A stretch of DNA of 64,000 nt from contig NZ_CP078067.1 in the NCBI RefSeq assembly GCF_019195395.1, positions 310,001-374,000 on the forward strand. The letters run 5' to 3'. The stretch is from Kaistella faecalis (lineage in GTDB: Bacteria > Bacteroidota > Bacteroidia > Flavobacteriales > Weeksellaceae). Below, one piece after another: positions 17,733 through 25,913 of the stretch (its first letter is position 1; each line of letters opens with the position of its first letter). Below the pieces are notes generated by a model. The model did not search any database and was not told the DNA's origin. It saw nothing but the letters and a program-made list of their open reading frames with translations. The position numbers and the translations under genes were made by a program.

Positions 17733-18782
17733 TTATTCTTCGTAAAATGCGGCGTAAAGTGCAGCACCATTAATAATAGTTTTCTGATCTTTTACGAGGT
17801 AGATCGGGATATCTTTTAGTACAACTTCCATTTTATCACTTACGATAAAGTTCTTGTAAAATTTATCGTTATTAAGGAATTTCTGAAGCATCACCGGAAT
17901 ATCTCCCGTTAAGAATAATCCACCCGTAGCTTTCAGTTTCAGAACCAAACTGTTTGCCTCGCGTGCAAGAAAAATGATAAAGGTATCAATGGTCATGTTG
18001 CAGATTCTGTCGCGCTTTTCAAGGGCTCCGTTGATGATGGCTTCGGTAAAGTTACCGGCTTCGATTTCTTTAGTAAGCCATTCCGGCTGTTTCTGCTGTT
18101 TTACATCTCTTAAAAATCTGTAGATATTGAACAGTCCTGAGGTTGAAAGTACTGACTCCCACGTTACGATTCCATAAATTTTTTGCAGAAACTGGTAAAA
18201 TTCTACTTCATCACTTGTACGCGGCGAGAATTCGCAATGCCCACCTTCGGTTGCGAATGGTCTGAGACACTCCCCATCCCAAAACAATCCTGCCTCTCCT
18301 AAGCCTGCCCCAGGTGCCAAAACGGCAACATTCCCTGGAACGAAATCATCTGAGTTATGAATGGTAAGGAAACAGCTTTCATCATCATTTCCCAAGCCAT
18401 AAGCAGATGCTTCTAAATCATTGATGAGATAAACTTTATTGACATTAGTTTGTCTTTTAATTTCCTCAGCATCCAGTTTCCAGGGAAGCCTTTGCGGCTC
18501 ACTTTTCCCTGCGATCACAGGTCCCGGAACAGCTACAGCGATTTTTGCTATACTGGAAAGAGAATGATCCGCAATGAATCGGTTTGCCATGTCGGAAAAA
18601 GAGGCAAAATCTTTGGTTGTATAAGTTGCTTCTTTCTGGATATTGACCTTATTATGCTCAGTATTGTATAAGGCAAAATACGTCATTTCCCGGCGGATAT
18701 CAGCTGCAATTAAGGAAATACCTCCGTTTCCGTCAGCATGCAAAGCGGGCAAATATAATTTGAATTTATTTTTAGAGTCCAT
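17733..18782 (-). CDS. glk: Glucokinase (Glk family) with altered phosphate-1 motif
   Basis: Phosphorylates glucose to glucose 6-phosphate with ATP. Matches to the bacterial Glk family are AVAVPGPVIAG, LINDLEASAYG, LAPGAGLGEAGLFWDG, EGGHCEFSPR (the substrate-binding EGGH motif), WESVLSTSGLFNIYRFL and TGDIP. The usual N-terminal phosphate loop DxGGTN reads D28-I-R-R-E-M, so the two glycines are absent. The rest of the fold looks intact, and I recall similar N-termini in related flavobacteria. At 349 residues it is slightly longer than E. coli Glk. Monocistronic with its own terminator. A catalytically altered sugar kinase is the alternative. Confidence 0.83.
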   Translation of the reverse strand: MDSKNKFKLYLPALHADGNGGISLIAADIRREMTYFALYNTEHNKVNIQKEATYTTKDFASFSDMANRFIADHSLSSIAKIAVAVPGPVIAGKSEPQRLPWKLDAEEIKRQTNVNKVYLINDLEASAYGLGNDDESCFLTIHNSDDFVPGNVAVLAPGAGLGEAGLFWDGECLRPFATEGGHCEFSPRTSDEVEFYQFLQKIYGIVTWESVLSTSGLFNIYRFLRDVKQQKQPEWLTKEIEAGNFTEAIINGALEKRDRICNMTIDTFIIFLAREANSLVLKLKATGGLFLTGDIPVMLQKFLNNDKFYKNFIVSDKMEVVLKDIPIYLVKDQKTIINGAALYAAFYEE

Positions 18783-18799
18783 CTTTTTAATGTATCAAC

Positions 18800-18807
18800 C
18801 AAAGATA
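18800..18807 (-). promoter_or_regulatory. Candidate -7 box (TATCTTTG) for glucokinase
   Basis: Exact TAnnTTTG match on the minus strand, 17 bp before the glk ATG. No convincing -33 element. Confidence 0.45.
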
Positions 18808-18827
18808 ATAATTGTTTTTAGAAAACC

Positions 18828-18868
18828 TGAAAAAAAACCTTCTTAAAAGAAAATTTAAGAAGGTTTTA
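18828..18868 (-). terminator. Terminator after outer-membrane barrel gene
   Basis: A 12-bp stem AACCTTCTTAAA/TTTAAGAAGGTT (18836-18865) is followed on the minus strand by a T-run of seven to eight bases. The end of the barrel gene is 22 bp upstream. Confidence 0.85.
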
Positions 18869-18890
18869 TCCTCAGAATTGAGTCAGTTTA

Positions 18891-19454
18891 TTATTTACCC
18901 AAAGGAATATTATAACCAACACCTACACCGATTGCACCGGCGTTATATTTTTGATCACCAATTTCTCCTTTGTCACCTGTAAAGGTTTTTTGGTATTGAA
19001 GAGCGAAGTTCCAGTCTCTGTTGTGGTACCCGATTTCCGGCTTAATGTAGAAACCACCGTCTGGTCTGTCAACTGTACTGTTTGCGGCAACTTTGTCATC
19101 ACCTACTATGAAACCGTAACCTAGATCAGTTCCCAGGTAAAAACCTGTCTGTTTTGGATACACTCTGATTAAAGCTGCTACAGGTACTACACCGAAATCA
19201 TTATTATCGATTGCTCCGTTTTCCTTACCAAAAAAATGGCTGTATCCCGTCGCAATACCTAAACCAAATCCCGGAGTTACCAAATTTTGATAAGATAAAT
19301 CTAAACCTAAAGTTCCACCGGCATTTTCAGCAGGAACAGCAATACCGCCATTAACTCCAACTTTAAGCATGTTTCTCATATCTGCACTTTGTGCACTCAC
19401 TAAACCTGCTGTCATTAATCCTAATGCAAGGATTGTTTTCTTCATTGATTTCAT
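18891..19454 (-). CDS. Small outer-membrane beta-barrel (porin-family) protein
   Basis: A 187-residue exported protein with alternating hydrophobic beta strands: GVNGGIAVP, LGLDLSYQN, FGLGIATGYSH, GFYLGTDLGYGF, FYIKPEIGYH, WNFALQYQKTF and AIGVGVGYNIPL. This is the pattern of an eight-stranded outer-membrane barrel of the OmpA/OmpW or porin type. The ATG at 19454 precedes a clean signal peptide ending in VSAQ; the longer upstream frame is not supported. It is monocistronic with a strong terminator. Function beyond membrane localisation is unknown. Confidence 0.8.
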   Translation of the reverse strand: MKSMKKTILALGLMTAGLVSAQSADMRNMLKVGVNGGIAVPAENAGGTLGLDLSYQNLVTPGFGLGIATGYSHFFGKENGAIDNNDFGVVPVAALIRVYPKQTGFYLGTDLGYGFIVGDDKVAANSTVDRPDGGFYIKPEIGYHNRDWNFALQYQKTFTGDKGEIGDQKYNAGAIGVGVGYNIPLGK

Positions 19455-19705
19455 AATTTTAAATTTTAATTTTACATGGAATCTACTTGTCAAAATCGTG
19501 CCAAAACCGGTTGACAGTAGTGATCCAGCCTGTATAATCTCAGGTATTATTGTGAAAATCAACCAATTATAAGCGCTAAAAAATTAAACATACATTTATA
19601 TTTTGAAAGCCATTTTAGATGACATTTTTACATTCTTGGATTTTTTACAAAAAAAATGAGCCATATTTTTACAATACAGCTCACCATCGAGTTTGTTTTG
19701 AAAGA

Positions 19706-19993
19706 TTAAAGACTTTCCAAAGTCGCTTTCATATCATTATAACCACCTCCGTTGTAAACATCAGTCATTCCTTCGGATTTAAAGTAATCAACAGCTTTAC
19801 CGCTTCGGTTTCCGCTTCGGCAGAAGAAAATCTTGGTTCCGCTTAAATTCAAAATTTCCTGCTTGCGTACTTCAAGTTCACCTAAGGGAATATTCTGTGC
19901 TTCCTCAATGTGGCCATCCATCTCTAATTCCATGGGTTCGCGCACATCGATCAAATGGTAATTCTTGCTCTGTAAAACTTCTACTAATGACAT
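19706..19993 (-). CDS. Single-domain rhodanese-like protein
   Basis: A 95-residue cytosolic rhodanese domain, probably a sulfurtransferase. The LIDVREPMELEMDGHIEEA stretch is followed by NIPLGEL and by the active-site loop CRSGNRSGKA with the catalytic Cys. It resembles GlpE/PspE-type proteins. No signal peptide. It is divergent from queG with facing -7 boxes in the 95-bp gap. No sulfur-metabolism genes lie nearby. Confidence 0.88.
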   Translation of the reverse strand: MSLVEVLQSKNYHLIDVREPMELEMDGHIEEAQNIPLGELEVRKQEILNLSGTKIFFCRSGNRSGKAVDYFKSEGMTDVYNGGGYNDMKATLESL

Positions 19994-20051
19994 AACTTTA
20001 TATTTTGGATTATTTTTTCGGGAATACTTACTTTCCCTCTTCAGACTATAG

Positions 20052-20078
20052 CAAATTTATGAAATAATGTTAGTTTTG
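20052..20078. promoter_or_regulatory. Divergent -7 boxes for the rhodanese gene and queG
   Basis: On the minus strand TAAATTTG (20059-20052) points toward the rhodanese gene. On the plus strand TAGTTTTG (20071-20078) points toward queG, whose ATG is only 10 bp further on. Both match TAnnTTTG; neither has a clear -33 element. Confidence 0.45.
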
Positions 20079-20088
20079 CACTAATAAA

Positions 20089-21018
20089 ATGAGCACTTTA
20101 CCAGAAAATTATTCCACCTTAATTAAAGCGAAGGCCCAGAAATTTGGATTTCAGAGTTGTGGTATTTCGAAGGCCGGTTTTCTGGAAGATGATGCCAAAC
20201 CGCTCGAAGTGTGGCTGCAGAAAAATTACCATGGCGAAATGTCTTATATGGAAAACCATTTCGACAAAAGACTGAATCCTACTCTACTTGTGGAGGGCTC
20301 TAAATCGGTTATTTCGCTTTCGTATAATTATTATCCAGACGAGAAACTATCAGCGATAGATAATTTTAAAATCTCGAAATACGCTTACGGCGAAGATTAC
20401 CATGAAATCATTAAAGGTATTATGCAGGAATTGGTAGCGGAACTGAAAGAAGAAATCGGCGATTTTCACTGCAGGGTTTTCACTGATTCAGCGCCAATTC
20501 TTGAACGAAGCTGGGCAAGAAAATCGGGCATCGGATGGGTTGGTAAAAACGCAAATCTCATCACCAAGCAAAGCGGCTCCTTTTATTTTCTGGCTGAAAT
20601 CATCTGCGATCTGGAACTTTCCGAAGATTCACCAACCACAGATCACTGTGGCACCTGTACGAAATGTATAGAAGCCTGCCCGACCGACGCAATTGTTTCC
20701 GATAAGATCATCGATGGAAGCAAATGTATTTCTTATGCCACGATCGAGCTGAAAAATGATATCCCGGAAAGTTTTAACGAGAAACTTGAAGACTGGATGT
20801 TTGGCTGCGATATCTGCCAGGATGTGTGCCCATGGAACCGGTTTTCCGTACCTCATCATCAGGAAAAATTCAAACCTAATCAGTTCCTCCTGAATTACAG
20901 AAAACAGGAATGGAAAGAGCTTACACAGGAATTATTTTCAGAAATCTTCAGGAAATCGCCGGTTAAAAGAACCAAGTTTGCAGGACTGAAACGGAATATC
21001 GATTTTTTGGGTGAGTAG
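20089..21018 (+). CDS. queG: Epoxyqueuosine reductase
   Basis: Cobalamin- and iron-sulfur-dependent enzyme that reduces epoxyqueuosine to queuosine in tRNA, the last step of the pathway. The 309-residue protein has the catalytic Asp133 in [10 protein letters not shown], the GIGWVGKN segment, and two ferredoxin-like [4Fe-4S] cysteine sets: Cys187, 190, 193 and 197 in [11 protein letters not shown], plus Cys213 and Cys240, 243 and 247 in CDICQDVC. The length matches the short form lacking HEAT repeats. It stands alone; the 266 bp after it hold no gene. Confidence 0.94.
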   Translation: MSTLPENYSTLIKAKAQKFGFQSCGISKAGFLEDDAKPLEVWLQKNYHGEMSYMENHFDKRLNPTLLVEGSKSVISLSYNYYPDEKLSAIDNFKISKYAYGEDYHEIIKGIMQELVAELKEEIGDFHCRVFTDSAPILERSWARKSGIGWVGKNANLITKQSGSFYFLAEIICDLELSEDSPTTDHCGTCTKCIEACPTDAIVSDKIIDGSKCISYATIELKNDIPESFNEKLEDWMFGCDICQDVCPWNRFSVPHHQEKFKPNQFLLNYRKQEWKELTQELFSEIFRKSPVKRTKFAGLKRNIDFLGE

Positions 21019-21272
21019 ACCTTTATGGAAAATGAAGATCTCCCAAAGTATTTGAATAAATAATCCCAACTATCTCAGGATCTTTTTGATTTTTAAAGAA
21101 TAAAGATCAGCGTCTTTTCTGAGTCCTTTTCGGAGCCACTTTTACACGGACTTTTAATTTCTTTTGAGTTTTACATTTTTTCAGCATAAATGATATTATT
21201 TACGCTAATAAATTTAGAAATAATTTTAATATTCCAAATAGGTTTTAAAAAAACTTTATTATTAATTTTATT

Positions 21273-21280
21273 TACATTTG
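21273..21280 (+). promoter_or_regulatory. Candidate -7 box (TACATTTG) directly before the DUF2459 gene
   Basis: Exact TAnnTTTG match ending only 4 bp before the ATG at 21285. If it is used, the transcript would start at or just beside the start codon and be leaderless. The upstream 21019-21272 is AT-rich and shows no other feature I can support. Confidence 0.45.
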
Positions 21281-21284
21281 AAAA

Positions 21285-21962
21285 ATGAAGAGATTTTTTC
21301 TTGTGATCTTCAAAACGATTGGGATCATCCTGGGCATTGTCGCCTTTTATTTACTTTGTGGATTCCTTATTCCTTATATTAAAGTTCCAGAAAAAACCGT
21401 AACGCAAACGAAGTATATTGATATTTATATTCTGACCAACGGAGTTCATACTGATTTGGTTGTGCCCGTGAAATCAGAAGAAATTGACTGGAGCAAAGAA
21501 ATCCTCTTTGAAAATACACTTTCAAAAAAAACCGACTTCAAATATTTATCTATCGGTTGGGGTGATAAAGGTTTTTATCTGGATACACCAACATGGGCTG
21601 AACTAAAACCTTCCACAGCGGTAAAAGCAGCTTTCTGGATGAGCGAATCGGCGATGCACTGCACCTTCTACGAAAATATGGCTGAGGACGAGGACTGCAA
21701 AAAATTAACCCTTACCCGCGAACAGTATCGTGCTTTGATTTATTTTATAAGAGACAAATTCGACCGCGACCAAAACGGTAAACCTATTCTGATAAAAACC
21801 GACGCCGTATACGGAAAAAATGACGCTTTTTATGACGCCAAAGGAAGCTACAGTTTTCTGGATACCTGCAATACGTGGGCAAATAACGGCCTTAAAGCAG
21901 CGGGACAGAAAGCCGCACTCTGGACTCCAAGCGACCGGGGAATTTTTCAGCATTATGAATAA
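21285..21962 (+). CDS. DUF2459/TIGR02117-family membrane-anchored protein
   Basis: A 225-residue protein with one N-terminal transmembrane segment (FKTIGIILGIVAFYLLCGFLIP) and a periplasmic domain. Features typical of this family are ILTNGVHTDLVVPV, IGWGDKGFYLDTPTW, SYSFLDTCNTWANNGLKAAG and LWTPSDRGIF; the TCNTW and GWGD blocks are its hallmark. Biochemical function is not known to me; a conserved Cys and His suggest a catalytic or binding role. Monocistronic, followed by a terminator. Confidence 0.85.
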   Translation: MKRFFLVIFKTIGIILGIVAFYLLCGFLIPYIKVPEKTVTQTKYIDIYILTNGVHTDLVVPVKSEEIDWSKEILFENTLSKKTDFKYLSIGWGDKGFYLDTPTWAELKPSTAVKAAFWMSESAMHCTFYENMAEDEDCKKLTLTREQYRALIYFIRDKFDRDQNGKPILIKTDAVYGKNDAFYDAKGSYSFLDTCNTWANNGLKAAGQKAALWTPSDRGIFQHYE

Positions 21963-21964
21963 AA

Positions 21965-21986
21965 AAACTCCCTACGAAGGGAGTTT
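21965..21986 (+). terminator. Hairpin terminator after DUF2459 gene
   Basis: The 7-bp stem ACTCCCT/AGGGAGT with loop ACGA lies 4 bp after the stop codon and is flanked by A-runs. The T-tract on the plus strand is short (TTT), so efficiency may be modest. Confidence 0.7.
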
Positions 21987-22032
21987 AACATTAAACATTA
22001 TTTATGAAAATATAAAATACTGTAATAATTAC

Positions 22033-22542
22033 TTAATCTTTAATCGCAAGACTGAAAAACAGATCAAGTTCATCTTTCACATATACCATACCGCCCATTT
22101 TTTTAGGGGGTACGATGTTAAAGTCTGAAAACTTCAATCTCTTATTGCCCACCAAACTGTTTTTGTATTCGCTGAATTCGATGCTGTACTTTTTACTTAC
22201 TGTCATCATTTTAACTTCTACTGCTGCTGAAAACCTGTTGGCTCCAACTTTAGAAAAACTGATAAATTTAATTGTAAGAACCGGATACTTTTCAGAATTC
22301 AGGGTTTTGCGGAAATCCGCAGTCATAATTCTGTTTTTACAGTCGAAATCTTCAACCTGTAACTGCAGGTTCGGCAGCTGATTACCCGTAAATGAATAAA
22401 TTGTTGGCGAATTTTTAAAATTGATATTGGTGCACTTGAATGTGTTTACATTCGTCCATCCGTTAATTTCCACTCCGTTTTTTTGAGCAAAAACCATTAT
22501 CGGAGAGATAATGAGCAGCAGTATGGCGATTGTATTTTTCAT
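22033..22542 (-). CDS. Exported YceI-like family protein
   Basis: A 169-residue protein with a signal peptide (ending near VFAQ). The pattern resembles a divergent YceI-like lipocalin domain: INGWTNVNTFKCTN near the N-terminus, RKTLNSEKYPVLTIKF in the middle, and KFSDFNIVPPKKMGGMVYV near the C-terminus. It follows the porin gene by 58 bp on the same strand, but a hairpin lies between them. Ligand unknown. Together with the YceI gene upstream of the porin it forms a YceI-porin-YceI arrangement. Confidence 0.8.
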   Translation of the reverse strand: MKNTIAILLLIISPIMVFAQKNGVEINGWTNVNTFKCTNINFKNSPTIYSFTGNQLPNLQLQVEDFDCKNRIMTADFRKTLNSEKYPVLTIKFISFSKVGANRFSAAVEVKMMTVSKKYSIEFSEYKNSLVGNKRLKFSDFNIVPPKKMGGMVYVKDELDLFFSLAIKD

Positions 22543-22554
22543 AAGATTAAAGAT

Positions 22555-22584
22555 AGAAAAAGGGATTGTAACAACCCCTTTTTC
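22555..22584 (-). terminator. Possible terminator or attenuating hairpin after the porin gene
   Basis: The inverted repeat AAAAAGGGGTTG/CAATCCCTTTTT on the minus strand (one mismatch, TTA loop) lies 17 bp after the porin stop. The T-tract is part of the stem, so it may reduce rather than stop transcription into the next gene. Confidence 0.6.
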
Positions 22585-22600
22585 AAAAAAATATTAAAAA

Positions 22601-23929
22601 TTAGAAACCTATGGTTGCTTCAAACATCAACCCATTGAATTTACCACCTCTCAGTGCGCTTGTAGCACCCCAAACAGGATCGTTGTTGTATTTCTGGGAA
22701 ACATATTCTACTTTAGCAAGAATGTTTTTGGTCATAAACCAACCACCTGCGATGTTGAATCTGTCGATTTTTCTTTCTGCAGAAACGTCGTCGTCCTGAC
22801 CGCTGATTGAGTTATATCTTCCACCTAAATAGAACTGTTCTTTGTTACCGAATCTGTAAAGCAATTCTGCTGCAAGTTGAGTGTAATCGCCATCTGTAGC
22901 TCTTTCAGTTAAACCACTTGCTTTGTTACCAGTTACGTATTCGTAAGCTCCGAAGAATTCAAGACCTTGATATTTTACGAATGGATTCACCTGGAAAGCC
23001 TGCATTTTTTTGAATCCTGGGTTAAATCTACCAGTTGCGTAGTTATTTGTTCCCATTAAATCGTTTTGAGTTAAAAGAACGTAGTAATATCTACCACCTG
23101 CACGGTCTGAATTGTAAAGATAACCACCTGTAGATAATCCGTTAGTCTGGATGAAAGATCCTGTTAATCTAACTCTTAGATCTTCGCTGATCTGTTTGTC
23201 GTATCCTAATTTAGCATATACTGACGGAGAGTTCCAGTTAGTTCCTTTTACTGCAGTCTGGTTTAATTTACCGTTAGATACACCCAGCATACCGATAAAG
23301 TTGTTGTAGAACAAATAACCTTCACCAAAAGCCTCTGTAGAGAAATTATCCATGATAAAGTTTCCTACAAACGGGTTATTGATTGTTTCCGCATTATCAC
23401 TTCTTCTGAAATGGTAATCACCGTAGTTAATCTCATCCATACCTACTTTAACTCTGGCATGTTTCATAATATTTGCAGCGAAACCTTCTTTAATGAAATC
23501 AAGGTCATCAATTTGAATATATCCACCTTTTACCCATGCTTCGTTGTGGTGACGTGCAGAAAGATAAGTTCTCAGGTGCATTTTCACCCCTTTTGCAAGG
23601 TATGCGTTCACATCTAAATTCGCTGTAGGAAGGTTGAAATCGCTACCCATAACCTGTAAAGAGTTAGGAGTTGTGGTTCCTGTTACTACTCCTAATGAAG
23701 GTGCTTCTGTAGAGTGATCAAGGGATTGAAACTGTAAAGCAAAATCTCCACCTACTGTAACTTTCACACCGTCGAATTCCGGAGAAGCTCCTTTTGGATC
23801 TTCAAAGACATTTCTGTTAGCTTTTTCAGGAGCAAGATAATCTCTCATTGAAGTTGTGGTTTCCTGGGCACTCATTACGCCGGAGAATAGTACTGCAAGC
23901 ATTGAAGCTCTCATTAACATAGTTTTCAT
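22601..23929 (-). CDS. Outer-membrane porin-like beta-barrel protein
   Basis: A 442-residue exported protein with signal peptide (ending VMSAQ) and many amphipathic beta strands, for example GVKVTVGGDFALQFQS, NAYLAKGVKMHLRTYLSA, ARVKVGMDEINYGDYH, LRVRLTGSFIQT and FYLGGRYNSIS. It ends in a C-terminal Phe (EATIGF), the usual outer-membrane barrel signal. The layout resembles phosphate- or anion-type porins of Bacteroidetes, but selectivity cannot be read from the sequence. It lies 38 bp downstream of a YceI gene and upstream of a YceI-like gene on the same strand. Confidence 0.85.
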   Translation of the reverse strand: MKTMLMRASMLAVLFSGVMSAQETTTSMRDYLAPEKANRNVFEDPKGASPEFDGVKVTVGGDFALQFQSLDHSTEAPSLGVVTGTTTPNSLQVMGSDFNLPTANLDVNAYLAKGVKMHLRTYLSARHHNEAWVKGGYIQIDDLDFIKEGFAANIMKHARVKVGMDEINYGDYHFRRSDNAETINNPFVGNFIMDNFSTEAFGEGYLFYNNFIGMLGVSNGKLNQTAVKGTNWNSPSVYAKLGYDKQISEDLRVRLTGSFIQTNGLSTGGYLYNSDRAGGRYYYVLLTQNDLMGTNNYATGRFNPGFKKMQAFQVNPFVKYQGLEFFGAYEYVTGNKASGLTERATDGDYTQLAAELLYRFGNKEQFYLGGRYNSISGQDDDVSAERKIDRFNIAGGWFMTKNILAKVEYVSQKYNNDPVWGATSALRGGKFNGLMFEATIGF

Positions 23930-23967
23930 ATTTTTAAAATTTTAAATATATTAGTATTATTTGATTT

Positions 23968-24501
23968 TTAGTTTGCACTTACATTTACAGTGATTTTGAT
24001 AAGGTCGCCGGTTTTTACTGTATTCATCATAAAAGATGGTGGTGTTACACCGAATTCGCTCATTTTAATGCTTTCTGTACCTGTAATGGTATAAGCGTTT
24101 CCGCTTTTTGCAACAGTTACCGGGAAGCTTACTGTTTTGGTAACATCTGTTACTTTTAATTTTCCTGTAATGGTTCCTTTACCGATATTTACTGAAGTCG
24201 CTGTAAAGGTGATGTTCGGGAACTTGTCAGCTTTCAGGGCTTTATGTGCATTGCCGTCCATTGCACCTTTTCCGCTTTTCAAAGATTTGGCGCCCATGTT
24301 ATACTGTATGTTGTTGATTGCGTTTCCAGCTACAGTACCGGTAAATGTACCTGACGTTGAAGTCATCGTCCAGTCGTGCATGGTTGAAGTTCCGGAAACG
24401 GTAGTTTTTACAGTTTTACTGCTGATTGCCTGGGCGCTGGCCATTCCGGAAAATAATCCGAATGCTAAAAGCAAAATTTTGAAGTTGGTTAAATTTTTCA
24501 T
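23968..24501 (-). CDS. YceI-family periplasmic protein, first gene of porin cluster
   Basis: A 177-residue exported protein with signal peptide (ending MASAQ). Family features are SGTSTMHDWTMTSTSGTFTG, KALKADKFPNITFTATSV, ITGKLKVTDVTKTVSFPV and the C-terminal MSEFGVTPPSFMMNTVKTGD. The start at 24501 is chosen because it opens a proper signal peptide; the longer frame starts before a plausible -7 box region and is not needed. It leads the porin and YceI-like genes. It is probably a lipid- or isoprenoid-binding lipocalin. Confidence 0.88.
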   Translation of the reverse strand: MKNLTNFKILLLAFGLFSGMASAQAISSKTVKTTVSGTSTMHDWTMTSTSGTFTGTVAGNAINNIQYNMGAKSLKSGKGAMDGNAHKALKADKFPNITFTATSVNIGKGTITGKLKVTDVTKTVSFPVTVAKSGNAYTITGTESIKMSEFGVTPPSFMMNTVKTGDLIKITVNVSAN

Positions 24502-24549
24502 TGTTTCTAATTTTAATATTCTTAATAATTGTTCTCTTATTTTGTTATA

Positions 24550-24557
24550 CAAAGATA
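24550..24557 (-). promoter_or_regulatory. Candidate -7 box (TATCTTTG) for the YceI-porin cluster
   Basis: Exact TAnnTTTG match on the minus strand, 48 bp before the YceI start. No good -33 partner within 17-23 bp. Confidence 0.45.
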
Positions 24558-24862
24558 TATCGAATATTTACGAATTCACTAATATTCAGCAACATAATTA
24601 TATGATATATATCTTAATAAGCAATTTTAATATTATTTAAACAAAAAAAAGTCTCGATATTTATCAATACACTAGGTATATTTGATAATACTTAATTATT
24701 AAATAATAAATCCCAATATAATGTTAAATATTGTTAAACAACCCTTAAACACGCTTTTAAATAAGAATGACAGAAATCATAGAAAATTAAATTTATAATT
24801 AGAAAATTATATTAAATTGAACAGAAATGATGAGAAAAACGCAGGAATATTCAAAAAAAGAT
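24558..24862. other. AT-rich intergenic stretch without a visible gene
   Basis: About 300 bp of very AT-rich DNA between the YceI promoter region and the tRNA terminator. Stops are frequent in all frames. I see no hairpin with a T-tract, no repeat and no RNA gene. It may hold upstream regulatory sites for the YceI-porin genes. Confidence 0.5.
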
Positions 24863-24902
24863 ATAAAAAAAACCTCTGACAATCAATGATTTCAGAGGTT
24901 TG
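24863..24902 (-). terminator. Terminator after tRNA-Leu
   Basis: A 9-bp stem AACCTCTGA/TCAGAGGTT around a 12-nt loop is followed on the minus strand by eight T. It begins at the 3' end of the tRNA. Confidence 0.85.
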
Positions 24903-24984
24903 TACCCAGTGCCGGAATCGAACCGGCACACCTTGCGGTACTAGAGTTTGAGTCTAGCGCGTCTACCAATTCCGCCAACTGGGC
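24903..24984 (-). tRNA. tRNA-Leu (anticodon CAA)
   Basis: The minus strand folds into a class II tRNA of 82 nt. The acceptor stem GCCCAGT pairs with ACTGGGT (one G-U), the D-arm lies in TGGCGGAATTGGTAGACGC, and the anticodon stem CTAGA/TCTAG holds loop CTCAAAC (anticodon CAA, reads UUG). A long variable arm TACCGCAAGGTG and a T-arm GCCGG-TTCGATT-CCGGC follow. The discriminator is A, correct for leucine. The CCA end is not encoded. No other tRNA is adjacent. Confidence 0.96.
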
Positions 24985-25095
24985 TCGTAATTGGGTGTGC
25001 AAATATAGATTTTTTTTTAATTCTGAAAAATTATTTCTTTAAAAAATTTCAGAATTTGCAGGTATATAAAGCCTTTTGACGCAGAATCACAACAG

Positions 25096-25860
25096 TTAGA
25101 AATCAATTTCCAGACTGTCATAAGCAAGATGCACATTCTCAGGAAGCTCATCCTCAACCTCTTGATGCGTCCCCAGATGATGTGAAATGTGAGTAAGAAA
25201 CATTTTTTTAGGTTGCAGAATTTTGAAAAGTTCCAGAACCTGTGGCAAAATAAAATGCGCCGGATGCGGTTCTTCTTTCCGGATGCAGTTTAAAATCAAA
25301 AAATCGAGATTCTTTAACTTATCTATTTCCACCTCGGGAATCGCGCTTGCATCCGTAATATAAGCGAGATTTTTAAATTTAAAACCATAAATCGGTAATC
25401 GGTAGTGCATTACTTCCACAGGAGTGATCATTGCATCAAATAAATTAAAAGGACCGGAAATACCGTGAAGTTCAAAAGATGGAGCACCAGGATACCTTTC
25501 CTCAGAAAAAGCGTAGGGAAATCTCAGCTTAATCTCTTCTCCTACTCTACTTGCACAGTAAATTAAGATATCTTTCCGAGTCCGGAAGATCAGCGGCCGC
25601 ATATCATCCAGGCCAATAACGTGGTCATTATGCTCATGCGTTAACAGAACAGCATCAATGTGATCTTCGTTATTTTCGAGCATTTGCATCCTGAAATCAG
25701 GTCCGCAGTCAATCAGGATTTTTTTTCCTGAATCAGTAGTGATAAGAGCCGATGAACGGAACCGCCTGTTTTTTGTATCCGGCGAAGTGCAAACTTCGCA
25801 GTGGCAGCCAATCACAGGAACTCCCTGAGAGGTTCCGCTTCCTAAAAATTTCAACTTCAT
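25096..25860 (-). CDS. MBL-fold metallo-hydrolase, PhnP-like
   Basis: A 254-residue metallo-beta-lactamase-fold hydrolase. The metal site HxHxDH reads THEHNDH (His75, His77, Asp79, His80), with later ligands in VMHYR, ITDAS and THISHHLG. A CxCxxC set at residues 19-24 (GCHCEVC) matches the structural zinc site of PhnP-type cyclic phosphodiesterases. The start MKLKFLGSGTSQGVP is the standard family N-terminus. No phosphonate genes are nearby, so the substrate is probably a cyclic phosphodiester of unknown nature. It is divergent from the next gene. Confidence 0.88.
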   Translation of the reverse strand: MKLKFLGSGTSQGVPVIGCHCEVCTSPDTKNRRFRSSALITTDSGKKILIDCGPDFRMQMLENNEDHIDAVLLTHEHNDHVIGLDDMRPLIFRTRKDILIYCASRVGEEIKLRFPYAFSEERYPGAPSFELHGISGPFNLFDAMITPVEVMHYRLPIYGFKFKNLAYITDASAIPEVEIDKLKNLDFLILNCIRKEEPHPAHFILPQVLELFKILQPKKMFLTHISHHLGTHQEVEDELPENVHLAYDSLEIDF

Positions 25861-25913
25861 TCTTTTGAGGTTGGGTTTATTTTGGTAAATTTACGCAAAA
25901 TTAAGAATTGCTT

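Noticed and set aside
24558..24862. Possible small RNA or riboswitch in the AT-rich gap before the tRNA
   Set aside because: No stable structure, terminator or conserved motif could be seen apart from the tRNA terminator itself.
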